From NCBI GenBank assembly GCA_045542075.1, contig JAZQKI010000008.1:1-39582 (forward strand): 39,582 bases of DNA, read 5' to 3'. Below are positions 1 through 7,783 of the stretch, in pieces. Each line of letters begins with the position of its first letter. The stretch's first letter is position 1. The translations under genes were made by a program, and so were the position numbers. Below the pieces are notes generated by a model. The model was not told where the DNA came from, did no database searches, and saw nothing but the letters and a program-made list of their open reading frames with translations. The DNA comes from SVTX01 sp045542075. GTDB taxonomy: Bacteria > Bacillota > Clostridia > Oscillospirales > CAG-272.

Positions 1-47
1 AGTTGATTTATGACATTGTCTTCCTAAGACCGCTTGGCCTCCGACTT
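1..47. other. Residual MGI/BGI (DNBSEQ) adapter with sample index, not genomic
   Basis: Positions 16-47 are the exact reverse complement, over 32 bases, of the known MGI read-1 adapter that begins AAGTCGGAGGCCAAGCGG. Positions 6-15 fall where the 10-nt sample barcode sits, and positions 1-5 (AGTTG) are the reverse complement of the adapter bases CAACT that follow the barcode. The first in-frame stop upstream of the first gene (11-13) lies inside this stretch, so it says nothing about where that gene begins. The adapter sequence is recalled knowledge; the match itself is read directly. Confidence 0.95.
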
Positions 48-49
48 GG

Positions 50-3000
50 ACAGTCTCTGTAGAGACTATCACTATCACCGACAACGGCGACGGCACAGTT
101 CTTGTTGACCTTCCCGATTCCGGTGATGAATCCTTCGACTACGTTCTCACTGCAACAGTTTCCGATGCAGAGGGCAACAGTGTTGTTAAGGAATTCAACC
201 GTTCCGTAACCTTCGATCCCGCAACATGGGAAGAGTACTATGCAGCAGAAGCAGGTGACTTCCTTATCGTTGAAGGCGTTGTAACAGGTATGGTTTCCAA
301 GTCCCTCAACGGCGCATCCAATAACTGCATCTTCCTTCAGGATACTGAGACAAACGGCGGTTACTACGTTTACGGTATGGCAGACGATCCCGCAACTCTT
401 GGTATCGAGATCGGTATGACTGTAAGAGCATCCGGTACAAAGGATATCTACAGTGGTACTCACGAGCTTAAGCCCAACGGCGTAAAGATCGTAAAAGAGG
501 AAAAGACTCCCGTAACTCCTATCGATATTACAACAGCATATACAAACGCAGAGAACCTTAAGGATAAGGATCTCGTTGCTCTCCAGGGCGCACTTGTTAC
601 AATCAAGGGCGTTGAGATCACAGGTCAGGTAGAATCCTCCGGTTACTACCAGTTCGCACTTGCAGGTAAGGAATCCTACATCAGAATTTCCGGCTCCACC
701 TGCGCTATCACAAAGGCAGAGCAGACCACATTCAAGAGCACACACACAGCAAAGCGCGGCTACCTTGCTGACGCTACAGGTATCGTTTCCGTTTACAACG
801 GCGCTATCTACCTCGTTCCCGTAACTGTTGACGCTTTCAACAACTTCCAGATGGTTGAGCGTACAGATGCAGAGAAGGTTGAATACGAGGCAGGCAACCT
901 CACAGTTGACACCGCTGTTCACATGAACACGACACTCACACTTCCCACAGCAGGAGCAACCTACTCCGACGTAGTTATCTCCTGGATATCCGACAATGCT
1001 TGCGCAGTAGTTGACGGCGGCAAGGTTGTTATCACACTTCAGGATGAGGCTCAGACAGTTAAGCTTACTGCAACCCTTACAATCGGTAATGAAACAAAGA
1101 CCGTTGAGTTCACAGTAGCAGTTGACGCTAAGCCCACAACAATTCCTTCTATAGTTGATACCCCCGTTGCAGGTACTGCATACAAGTTCATGCTCACTCA
1201 GGGCAACCTTGGTCAGAACCTCTTCATCAACGGTGAGATGAGCGGCTACTATTTCGCAACAACAACTGATTACACCGAAGCTATCGACGTTTACGTTGAG
1301 GTAGTTGACGGTGGATACAAGCTCTACACAATGGTAGGCGAGGACAAGACATATATTAGCATAGTTCCCGCATACAACAATGATGCTTGGCATATAAACG
1401 TTATTTACAGCACAACACAGGCTACAGTTTACAAATGGGACGCAAATCTCAAGACTTTCACAACTGAAGTAACAGGTGCAGACTCTAAGGACGGCACGTA
1501 CTATATGGGTACTTACGGTACCTACAATACATTCAGCGCATCCTTGATCTCCAAGGCTTCTACATCCTTCGTAGCACACCTTGTAGTAATGGTTGACGCA
1601 GCCGATTGTCAGCACACCTACGCAGGTGATTGCGATACAACTTGTAACCTCTGCGGCGAGACCCGTGAGGTAGAGACTGCTCACACCTACGATAACGCTT
1701 GCGACGACAAGTGTAACGTATGTAACGCAGAGCGTCAGCCCGCAGACCACGTTTACGAAAATGATTGCGATGCATCCTGTAACGTTTGTGGCGCAACACG
1801 TAAGATCGAGCACAAGGATGAAGGTTCTGACGGCAAGTGCGACGTTTGCGGCGTTGATATGGCTGACACCGTAATCAACTACGGTACTCTTGAAGCACCT
1901 ATCACAACAACTCAGGCTGTTAAGTTCAACGAGTCCCTTGCAGATGGAGAAAACTCCGAGCAGAAGTTCTTTGTAAAGGGCGTTATCACTAAGATCGGTG
2001 AAAAGGGCGGCTACTACAAGAACGTATATATTACAGACGGCACAACAGAATTCCTTATTTACACAATCAACCTTATGGATGGAATGACCTCCATGAAGGT
2101 TGGCGATACAATCACAGCTAACGGTTATATTAAGAACTACAAGGGAACAATCGAGATGGCAGGCGTAGGCCAGGAATTCGTTTACGTTGTTGCATTCGAG
2201 GAGTCCGAGTGTGAGCACACATATTCCGGCGATTGCGATGCAAGCTGTAATAATTGCGGTGCTACCCGCGAAGCAACAGGTACACATACGTACGATAACG
2301 ATTGCGACACATCTTGCAACGTTTGTGAGGAAGCACGTACTATAACTCACGCGTATGACAACGCTTGCGATGCAGAATGTAACGTTTGCGGTGACAAGCG
2401 CACAATTAAGCATGATTACGTAGACGGCGTATGCTCCGTTTGTGGTGCAGAGGAGCCCGAGGTTCCTACAGGTACAACAACCTCCAGTGTTGTTATAGCT
2501 GATTATGCAGATGCTAACGGTTGGTCAAACAGTACTATGTACAACACGATTACCATAGGTAACATTACTATTACAGCAAACGGTACACAGTACGGCAATC
2601 CTCAGTATCCTTCCTACAACACAGGTAAGTACTACGATAGCAACGTAAGCTGGAGAATTTACCAGAACGAGTCTCCTGAACTTACCATTTCTGTATCTGA
2701 GGGAACAATAATTTCTGTAAAGGTTTCTTATGATATTAAGAATACAGGTTGTCTTACTCTTAACGGAGAGAATATTGCATCTGATACCGTAGTAAGCGTT
2801 AATGCTGCGTCTGTCACATTCAGCGTTGGCAACACAGGAACCGCTACTAACGGCCAGGCACAGGTTACAGCAATCGAGGTTGTTGTAGCAGGCGGTAGCA
2901 CAGGTGGTGATAATACCGATCCTACGCCCACTCCTGATCCTGATCCTACACCCGATCCCGATCCCACACCTACTCCCGATCCCGATCCCGAGGTTCCCAC

Positions 3001-3430
3001 AGGTCCCGTAGCTCTTACAGAGCTCAAGGACGGTGACGTAGTTGTTATCGCAGCTCCTGCTTATAACATGGCATTGTCTACTGAAAAGACAGGTTATTAC
3101 AATGTTGGTAAAGACATTTCCGGCGGTATCTCCGGACTTACTGATGCTGAAAAGTTTACAGTAACAAAGAACAGTGACGGTTCTTACACCTTCACATCTC
3201 TTACAGGTGATGTTATCGCTATGGCTGACGACAAAGCTTCATTAAATGTTGATGGTGCTAACAATTCTTGGACTCTTGAAGCTAAGGCTGGTTCTGCAGG
3301 TATATTCTACGTTAAGAATACAGTTCGCGGCAACTATCTTGAGTGGTACACTAAGTACTCCAACTGGAGCACTTATGGCGCATCCAATTTGGACGATCAG
3401 TTCGAAATTTCTTTCTACGCAGTTGGATAA
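50..3430 (+). CDS. Large secreted multidomain surface protein, 5'-truncated
   Basis: The reading frame is open from the end of the adapter (first full codon at 50) for about 1126 codons. The ATG at 290 is only an internal Met, so the true start lies outside the window. Visible in order: an OB-fold-like beta domain (about residues 65-200, VEGVVTG ... IFLQD), a degenerate bacterial Ig-like domain (about 285-365), another beta domain, four Cys-rich repeats (HTYxxxCDxxCNxCGxxR), a second OB-like domain (about 605-720), four more Cys-rich repeats, a beta-sandwich, a PT/PDP proline linker (about 957-981) and a final beta domain. There is no membrane anchor at the C-terminus. Codon use is strongly biased (AAG, GTT, ACA, TTC, TAC), as expected for a highly expressed gene. 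OB-like domains of this kind are known from extracellular nucleases and adhesins, but no catalytic domain is visible here. Function is unknown; export and a surface role are inferred. Confidence 0.85.
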   Translation, partial: TVSVETITITDNGDGTVLVDLPDSGDESFDYVLTATVSDAEGNSVVKEFNRSVTFDPATWEEYYAAEAGDFLIVEGVVTGMVSKSLNGASNNCIFLQDTETNGGYYVYGMADDPATLGIEIGMTVRASGTKDIYSGTHELKPNGVKIVKEEKTPVTPIDITTAYTNAENLKDKDLVALQGALVTIKGVEITGQVESSGYYQFALAGKESYIRISGSTCAITKAEQTTFKSTHTAKRGYLADATGIVSVYNGAIYLVPVTVDAFNNFQMVERTDAEKVEYEAGNLTVDTAVHMNTTLTLPTAGATYSDVVISWISDNACAVVDGGKVVITLQDEAQTVKLTATLTIGNETKTVEFTVAVDAKPTTIPSIVDTPVAGTAYKFMLTQGNLGQNLFINGEMSGYYFATTTDYTEAIDVYVEVVDGGYKLYTMVGEDKTYISIVPAYNNDAWHINVIYSTTQATVYKWDANLKTFTTEVTGADSKDGTYYMGTYGTYNTFSASLISKASTSFVAHLVVMVDAADCQHTYAGDCDTTCNLCGETREVETAHTYDNACDDKCNVCNAERQPADHVYENDCDASCNVCGATRKIEHKDEGSDGKCDVCGVDMADTVINYGTLEAPITTTQAVKFNESLADGENSEQKFFVKGVITKIGEKGGYYKNVYITDGTTEFLIYTINLMDGMTSMKVGDTITANGYIKNYKGTIEMAGVGQEFVYVVAFEESECEHTYSGDCDASCNNCGATREATGTHTYDNDCDTSCNVCEEARTITHAYDNACDAECNVCGDKRTIKHDYVDGVCSVCGAEEPEVPTGTTTSSVVIADYADANGWSNSTMYNTITIGNITITANGTQYGNPQYPSYNTGKYYDSNVSWRIYQNESPELTISVSEGTIISVKVSYDIKNTGCLTLNGENIASDTVVSVNAASVTFSVGNTGTATNGQAQVTAIEVVVAGGSTGGDNTDPTPTPDPDPTPDPDPTPTPDPDPEVPTGPVALTELKDGDVVVIAAPAYNMALSTEKTGYYNVGKDISGGISGLTDAEKFTVTKNSDGSYTFTSLTGDVIAMADDKASLNVDGANNSWTLEAKAGSAGIFYVKNTVRGNYLEWYTKYSNWSTYGASNLDDQFEISFYAVG
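1603..2460 (+). repeat. Two blocks of Cys-rich CDxxCNxCG repeats inside the surface protein
   Basis: Eight imperfect repeats of about 20-25 residues lie in two clusters (about 1603-1862 and 2207-2460), separated by an OB-like domain. The core pattern is H-x-Y-x-x-x-C-D-x-x-C-N-x-C-G. The last unit of each block is degenerate (SDGKCDVCG and VDGVCSVCG). The three regularly spaced Cys plus one His suggest a small metal-bound or disulphide-stabilised knob. A single related unit (SDGKCDNCGA) occurs near the C-terminus of the surface protein at 30189-33680. Confidence 0.8.
2917..2992 (+). repeat. PT/PDP-coding low-complexity linker
   Basis: Short tandem units of the type GATCCCGATCC-CACACC encode alternating Pro-Asp-Pro-Thr. 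This is a typical extended linker between surface domains and is similar at DNA level to the array at 30934-31061. Confidence 0.8.
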
Positions 3431-3446
3431 TTTATAATATTCAGCT

Positions 3447-3480
3447 TTGCCCCCTGCCAGATGGCAGGGGGCAATTTTTT
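3447..3480 (+). terminator. Rho-independent terminator of the first surface-protein gene
   Basis: A perfect 12-bp stem (TTGCCCCCTGCC paired with GGCAGGGGGCAA) with an AGAT loop is followed by a run of six T. It starts 16 bases after the stop codon. Confidence 0.95.
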
Positions 3481-3490
3481 CATTTTCTAC

Positions 3491-3519
3491 TTGATATTTA
3501 TATAGGTTTGTGATATAAT
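3491..3519 (+). promoter_or_regulatory. Sigma-A type promoter for the RNase lipoprotein gene
   Basis: TTGATA (3491-3496), a 17-bp spacer and TATAAT (3514-3519). The predicted transcript starts near 3526, about 27 bases before the ATG, with GAGGAAAA (3541-3548) as ribosome site. Confidence 0.85.
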
Positions 3520-3552
3520 AGTTTAGATAATATTACAGACGAGGAAAAATAA

Positions 3553-4716
3553 ATGCAAAATAAATTCAAAAGACTGTTAGTCCTGTTTTTAGTCTCGTTG
3601 ATCATACTTGCGGGATGTAATAGCACCCCCGAGCTTCCGTCAACGGACATACCCACCGAGGTTATAACGGATGCGCCCACACAAGCGCCGACGGAGCAGC
3701 CTACCGATGTTCCGACAGAACTACCAACGGATACGCCGACAGAGCAGCCTACCAATGCTCCGACAGAGCAGCCTACCAATGCTCCGACAGAAGCACCGAC
3801 AACGGATCCCTATGAGGAAGGTCCCGTATTTACGGCTGACCCGTATGCAAACGTAAATGTCGATAAGTTTTATGAAAACTACACTCCCGCGGTCAGCGCG
3901 TCCGACGCGTATTACAGAACCATACACTATCTTATGTCGGGTGACATATCCGAGCAAGATCAGAAACCCACGATAGCAGAGAACAGACCTATGGACGACG
4001 GAATGTATATCCGCAATACGTCTGCGAGATTTTCCGCCGACGGCAAGACTTATTTTGTGCTTGATGAAAACGGTCAGGTGGTCAATCGCATATATAAGGA
4101 TGGCGCGTATGTGACTCTTGAGGAGGTCGCGGCTTACATAATGGCGTTTGGCGATATTCCCCCCAATTATACGAGCAGTAAGAAAACAAAGCCCACGAGC
4201 AGTCCGTGGGGAAAGTATCTGCGACTCAATCACACTAAATTCACTGGTGACACCTCGAGATACCCCTACGAGCCCGAGCTTCCCGACATAAGCGGATGCG
4301 GCGGCGACCTTACGTATTTTGAGATAGATATCGGCACAACGGGTACTGACTGTGATCCCGGCTACTATGCCACCATATACAATAACGGAACAAAGATCAC
4401 CCGCGGCGCGGCAAGAATAGTATATACGCGCCTTGATAAAAACGGCGACCATATTATTGACGTCAACGAGAGATACGTGTTCTATACGTACAATCACTAT
4501 AACGATTTCCAGGAGTACCTCAATTACGAGGGCGGCTGGGGAGAGATGTTCGGCAATATCACGGGCGGCGGAACGATATCGAGTAAATATGATTATAATC
4601 CCACGCCGTACGTCGAGGTAATAAGAGACGACTTTACAAGACCGCACGCGAGAATTATCACTATTGCGGCAGTTTTGCCTTACTATTGCGACAAATTCAA
4701 TTATCTTGCGGCGTAA
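3553..4716 (+). CDS. Barnase-type (RNase N1/T1 family) ribonuclease lipoprotein
   Basis: A 387-residue lipoprotein. It has a signal peptide with lipobox LAGC (lipidated C22), a PTE-rich stalk (about 28-85), a middle region, then a barnase-like domain (about 170-325). The order of barnase landmarks is kept: the helix followed by IPPNY (barnase LPDNY), ELPDISG (barnase KLPGKSG), YFEIDI with E257 (barnase E73), RGAAR with R284 and R288 (barnase R83 and R87, same spacing of four) and NHYNDF with H315 (barnase H102 in DHYQTF). Two insertions stand out: about 17 residues between E257 and R284, including C267, and 12 residues between R288 and H315. The latter, DKNGDHIIDVNE (295-306), reads as an EF-hand calcium loop. 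About 70 residues follow the domain. Barnase K27 is not strictly kept (Ser, with Lys next to it). The likely role is a membrane-tethered extracellular RNase. No barstar-like inhibitor gene is adjacent. The fold assignment is by eye. Confidence 0.78.
   Translation: MQNKFKRLLVLFLVSLIILAGCNSTPELPSTDIPTEVITDAPTQAPTEQPTDVPTELPTDTPTEQPTNAPTEQPTNAPTEAPTTDPYEEGPVFTADPYANVNVDKFYENYTPAVSASDAYYRTIHYLMSGDISEQDQKPTIAENRPMDDGMYIRNTSARFSADGKTYFVLDENGQVVNRIYKDGAYVTLEEVAAYIMAFGDIPPNYTSSKKTKPTSSPWGKYLRLNHTKFTGDTSRYPYEPELPDISGCGGDLTYFEIDIGTTGTDCDPGYYATIYNNGTKITRGAARIVYTRLDKNGDHIIDVNERYVFYTYNHYNDFQEYLNYEGGWGEMFGNITGGGTISSKYDYNPTPYVEVIRDDFTRPHARIITIAAVLPYYCDKFNYLAA
3661..3807 (+). repeat. PTE-rich stalk with 24-bp tandem repeats
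   Basis: Degenerate repeats encode P-T-E/D-x-P-T. The unit encoding TEQPTNAP occurs twice with identical codons (about 3738-3785). This is an extended, probably slippage-prone cell-wall-spanning stalk of the lipoprotein. Confidence 0.8.
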
Positions 4717-4762
4717 ATTAGCCTTCTCCAGCGGAGATTGCTATGATCATAAAATATAACAC

Positions 4763-4798
4763 AAAAAACACCGAAGCCAGGTGGCTTCGGTGTTTTTG
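4763..4798. terminator. Bidirectional terminator between convergent transcripts
   Basis: The stem ACACCGAAGCC / GGCTTCGGTGT (4768-4793) has an A-run on its left and a T-run on its right. It can therefore end both the plus-strand RNase gene and the minus-strand nucleotide operon. Confidence 0.92.
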
Positions 4799-4801
4799 TT
4801 T

Positions 4802-5137
4802 TCAGAAATTTATAAAAAGATTTATCAGTATATACTGAACCGCAAGTGTTGTAAGCAGAGCCGCGTTTGAAACAAACAGCCATTTTGCAGATTTTTTTCT
4901 GATGTGGAGTATCAGATAAACCGCGCCGAGAATCAGGGCAGGCAAGCAGAGTAGCTGTGTCAACCAAACCACAAGCGCGAACATTTCCATATTTGTTGGA
5001 AAGCCCCAGCCTGTCTGTATCTGCTCCTTGGTCAGCCAGACTGTCCAGAGAAGCTGCGTAAGATTTGCTATTATCGAATATCCGAAGGTGACACCTCCGA
5101 GAATATTTATGCCGATACTCTTTTTATTCATAGTCAA
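4802..5137 (-). CDS. Small integral membrane protein, function unknown
   Basis: A 111-residue protein with three hydrophobic segments (about 8-32, 50-77 and 84-108) and a short basic loop (HIRKKSAK). Its start overlaps the end of surE by 4 bases (ATGA-type overlap), so it is translationally coupled and the last gene of the minus-strand nucleotide operon, ending directly at the bidirectional terminator. I recognise no family. It does not look like a barstar or other soluble inhibitor, so it is not an obvious immunity partner for the convergent RNase gene. Confidence 0.75.
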   Translation of the reverse strand: MTMNKKSIGINILGGVTFGYSIIANLTQLLWTVWLTKEQIQTGWGFPTNMEMFALVVWLTQLLCLPALILGAVYLILHIRKKSAKWLFVSNAALLTTLAVQYILINLFINF

Positions 5138-5862
5138 TTCTCCTTTGTCGCGAACTTGTGAAAGACCTCCATATTGGTTCTTGTAAAGAGCAGGGGAGTA
5201 ACGGTTATAAGATTTTTGTGTATTGCGACAGTGTCTCTGTCAAGATTGTCGGGCTCAACGTCGGGAACAGGTCCGCCAACCTGTATATAAATGTCGCCCT
5301 CTTTTCTTACAAACGCGTCCGAGTAATACATAGAGCCCTGATAGGTCATTCTTATTCCATCAACCTTATCGGGAATGTTGACGTTGTAAAGATTATTTTC
5401 CTCAAGCAGTCTGTTATCGCGGAAATATCCGTAGACCTCGTCAAGATAGCCTGCGGCAACTTCCTGTGTGGTAGGGAATGTCGAGAAGGCGATCGCCGCG
5501 GGGATGCCGCACTTTGCCGCCTCGAAGATCGCGCCAACTGTACCCGAATACACTATGTCCTCGCCCACGTTTACTCCGCGGTTGATACCCGACAGCACAA
5601 GGTCGTATTTTTCCTTTAGTCCGTAAACTCCAAAGCGCACGCAATCCGCGGGTGTGGAGTCCATAGAATAAACCGTTATTCCGTCTATAATATCCACTTT
5701 TTTTATTTCTGCGGGATTTATAAAGTCAATGCCGTGGCTTGTACCGCTCTGCTCGGTCTTGGGAGCAATAACGGTGACCTCGCCAAGCTTTTGCGCCCAC
5801 TGTGCAAGCAGACGGATACCAAGCGAGTCAAAGCCGTCGTCGTTGGTAATGAGTATTTTCAT
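5134..5862 (-). CDS. surE: 5'/3'-nucleotidase SurE
   Basis: A 242-residue protein, normal length for SurE, which removes phosphate from nucleoside 5'- and 3'-monophosphates using a divalent metal. The N-terminus MKILITNDDG carries the metal ligands D8 and D9. The family motifs APKTEQSGTSHG and SGINRGVNVGEDIVYSGTVGAIFEA-type segment (split here by description) are both present. The start overlaps the end of the upstream DHH gene by 4 bases, showing tight coupling. In this operon SurE would act on mononucleotides released by the two NrnA-like enzymes. Confident by sequence motifs. Confidence 0.96.
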   Translation of the reverse strand: MKILITNDDGFDSLGIRLLAQWAQKLGEVTVIAPKTEQSGTSHGIDFINPAEIKKVDIIDGITVYSMDSTPADCVRFGVYGLKEKYDLVLSGINRGVNVGEDIVYSGTVGAIFEAAKCGIPAAIAFSTFPTTQEVAAGYLDEVYGYFRDNRLLEENNLYNVNIPDKVDGIRMTYQGSMYYSDAFVRKEGDIYIQVGGPVPDVEPDNLDRDTVAIHKNLITVTPLLFTRTNMEVFHKFATKEN

Positions 5863-6836
5863 AACCAGCCCTCGTTTTCTTCCTTATATTTTTTGATTAT
5901 TTCGTCCGCCTCACAGAGCATGGTCTTAATTTCCTTTTTGGAGTAAAGGGTAGAGCCCGCCGCGCAAGCGTGACCTCCGCCGCGGTATTTTTCCGCAAGG
6001 TCGCTGATGGGAACAAAGCGCGAGCGCAGACGCACACGGATGTTTTCGTCAGTCTCAATAAACGCTATCCAGATGAGCGAGCCGCGTATAGAGTCCATGT
6101 AGGACACGCACGAGCTTGCCTGCTCAAGCGTGAGCCCAAGCTTTTTCTGCATTTTCTTTGTGACAAATATATATGTGACACCGTTTTCTGTCTGCTGCAT
6201 CTTTTTGTGAACGAAGGACTCAAACTTAAAGTCCTCCAGCTCCTTCAGATAAAGATTTGCATAAAGAAGATCGGTATTGATGCCCTGATCCAGCATAAGT
6301 CCCGCAAGTCTCATGGTTTCTCCCGAAACCTCGCGATAACGGAAGCGCCCCGAGTCTGTTACCATGCCCGTGTAGATATAGGTTGCCGCCTGAGAGCTTA
6401 TCTTAAGCTCGTCCTTGAAGGTGTCGTAGAAATGCGCTATCATCTCGCACGAGGACGAGCGCTCCTCCTCGACCCACTCGTAATTTGCATACGAGTCTAT
6501 CGGAATGTGATGGTCGATCTTTACTGTCTCGCGGCAGAGCGTGAATTTTTGATTGGAAACTCTTTTTGCAGTGCCCGTATCAATTATTATACCAAGCGCG
6601 TCACAATATTCCTCATCGGGCAAAAGCTCGTCCTCACCGCCCATAAATGAAAGATAATCTGAAAAATCAATGTTCTGAAGGTATATCTGCTTTTCGGGGT
6701 AGGTGAGTCTGAGTATTTCAGCAAAGCCCTTTGTTGAGCCTACCGCATCTCCGTCGGGACGGAAATGACGGAAGATAAGTATTTTATTGTATTCCTTGAT
6801 CTTGTCAAGGACTGTCTGCATATTTTGGTTTACCAT
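5859..6836 (-). CDS. DHH/DHHA1 phosphoesterase, NrnA-like (copy 1)
   Basis: A 325-residue cytoplasmic phosphoesterase of the NrnA type, a family that degrades very short RNAs (nanoRNA) or 3'-phosphoadenosine 5'-phosphate and in some members pGpG. Motifs in order: RHFRPDGDAVGS (H24, D28, D30), IIIDTGT (D86), KIDHH (D108, H109, H110), TGMVTDSGRFRY and the DHHA1 substrate loop RGGGHACAAGS near residue 295. All expected metal ligands are present, so it should be active. The ribosome site AAAGGAAG lies just upstream of the ATG. It is a paralogue of the next upstream gene. Whether it prefers nanoRNA, pAp or cyclic-dinucleotide products cannot be read from sequence. Confidence 0.92.
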   Translation of the reverse strand: MVNQNMQTVLDKIKEYNKILIFRHFRPDGDAVGSTKGFAEILRLTYPEKQIYLQNIDFSDYLSFMGGEDELLPDEEYCDALGIIIDTGTAKRVSNQKFTLCRETVKIDHHIPIDSYANYEWVEEERSSSCEMIAHFYDTFKDELKISSQAATYIYTGMVTDSGRFRYREVSGETMRLAGLMLDQGINTDLLYANLYLKELEDFKFESFVHKKMQQTENGVTYIFVTKKMQKKLGLTLEQASSCVSYMDSIRGSLIWIAFIETDENIRVRLRSRFVPISDLAEKYRGGGHACAAGSTLYSKKEIKTMLCEADEIIKKYKEENEGWL

Positions 6837-6848
6837 AGTGATCTTCCT

Positions 6849-7781
6849 TTATTTGTTGTATGCGTTGAGGTCGTCGAGCATTCTCATAGCCTCGTCCCTG
6901 TCCTTTAAGGTCGCGCCGCTTGCCTTGGCATGACCGCCTCCGCCGTATTTTACGGCTATGGGGTTGATGTTGAATTTATTTGAGCGAAGCTCCGCAAGCA
7001 CGCCGTTGTCGGTTTCTGTGAAGTTTACCCAGATGTCCACACCTCGAATGTCGCTCATTGTGCTTACCATACTGCGAGAAATTGTGAAGGTATCCACACC
7101 GTATGACTGAGCCTCGGTCTTATCCGTGTATATGTACGCCACGCGATAATCAGTAAACTGAATTTTGAGTATGAACTGAGCGCGAAGACGGATATATGAA
7201 AAATCGTCGGCGTACAGATTTGAGTATATCTCGTTGGTGTCAAAGCTCTGCTTCATAAGCTCGCTTGCAAGACGGTGGGTGTTGCTTGACGTGGAATCGT
7301 AGCGGAAGCGGCCCGAATCCGTCACCATACCTGTATAAAGAGCCTTTGCAGACGCGGGGGAGAGAGCAAGACCGCACTCGACCGCAAGCTCCGTGATAAG
7401 ACCGCAACAGCTCTCGTAAGACGTGTCCGTAACCTCAACATCCGCAATTTTTTCGCAGAAAATGTGGTGGTCGATACGCGCCGTTGCCTTTGCGGTCTTA
7501 TATCTTTCGTCAGAGATAAGATGTGATGCGGACGTATCGAGAATTATCGCAAGCGCGTCAGAATAAACGGAGTCGTCGATACTATCCATATCAGAGCCAT
7601 CCATAAAGGAATAGCGCGCGGTCATATCTCCGACCTTGTAGATCTCTTTTTTGGGGAAATTGTCCTTGAGAATATTATAAAGACCTATCTGACTTCCAAG
7701 CGCGTCACCGTCGGGGTTTTTGTGACGGTGAATGATTATTTTATCAAAATTTTTAATTTGTTCCAATATTTGTTCAAACAT
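6849..7781 (-). CDS. DHH/DHHA1 phosphoesterase, NrnA-like (copy 2)
   Basis: A 310-residue paralogue of the adjacent DHH gene with the same motif set: HRHKNPDGDALGS (H20, D24, D26), IILDTSA (D82), RIDHH (D104, H105, H106), TGMVTDSGRFRY and GGGHAKASGATL. The copies are clearly diverged outside motifs, so this is an old duplication and the substrates may have split (for example nanoRNA against pAp). The ATG follows the dGTPase stop after two bases, with GGAG as ribosome site, indicating one transcript. All catalytic metal ligands are present. Confidence 0.92.
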   Translation of the reverse strand: MFEQILEQIKNFDKIIIHRHKNPDGDALGSQIGLYNILKDNFPKKEIYKVGDMTARYSFMDGSDMDSIDDSVYSDALAIILDTSASHLISDERYKTAKATARIDHHIFCEKIADVEVTDTSYESCCGLITELAVECGLALSPASAKALYTGMVTDSGRFRYDSTSSNTHRLASELMKQSFDTNEIYSNLYADDFSYIRLRAQFILKIQFTDYRVAYIYTDKTEAQSYGVDTFTISRSMVSTMSDIRGVDIWVNFTETDNGVLAELRSNKFNINPIAVKYGGGGHAKASGATLKDRDEAMRMLDDLNAYNK

Positions 7782-7783
7782 AA

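Noticed and set aside
8..2413. 801-codon open frame on the minus strand
   Set aside because: It lies exactly antisense to the surface-protein gene, is full of Cys/Val from complementing its biased codons, has no ribosome site and starts inside the coding strand's repeats. A shadow frame.
4802..5137. Small neighbouring gene as barstar-like immunity protein for the RNase
   Set aside because: It is a three-segment membrane protein on the opposite strand, in the surE operon, with no barstar features.
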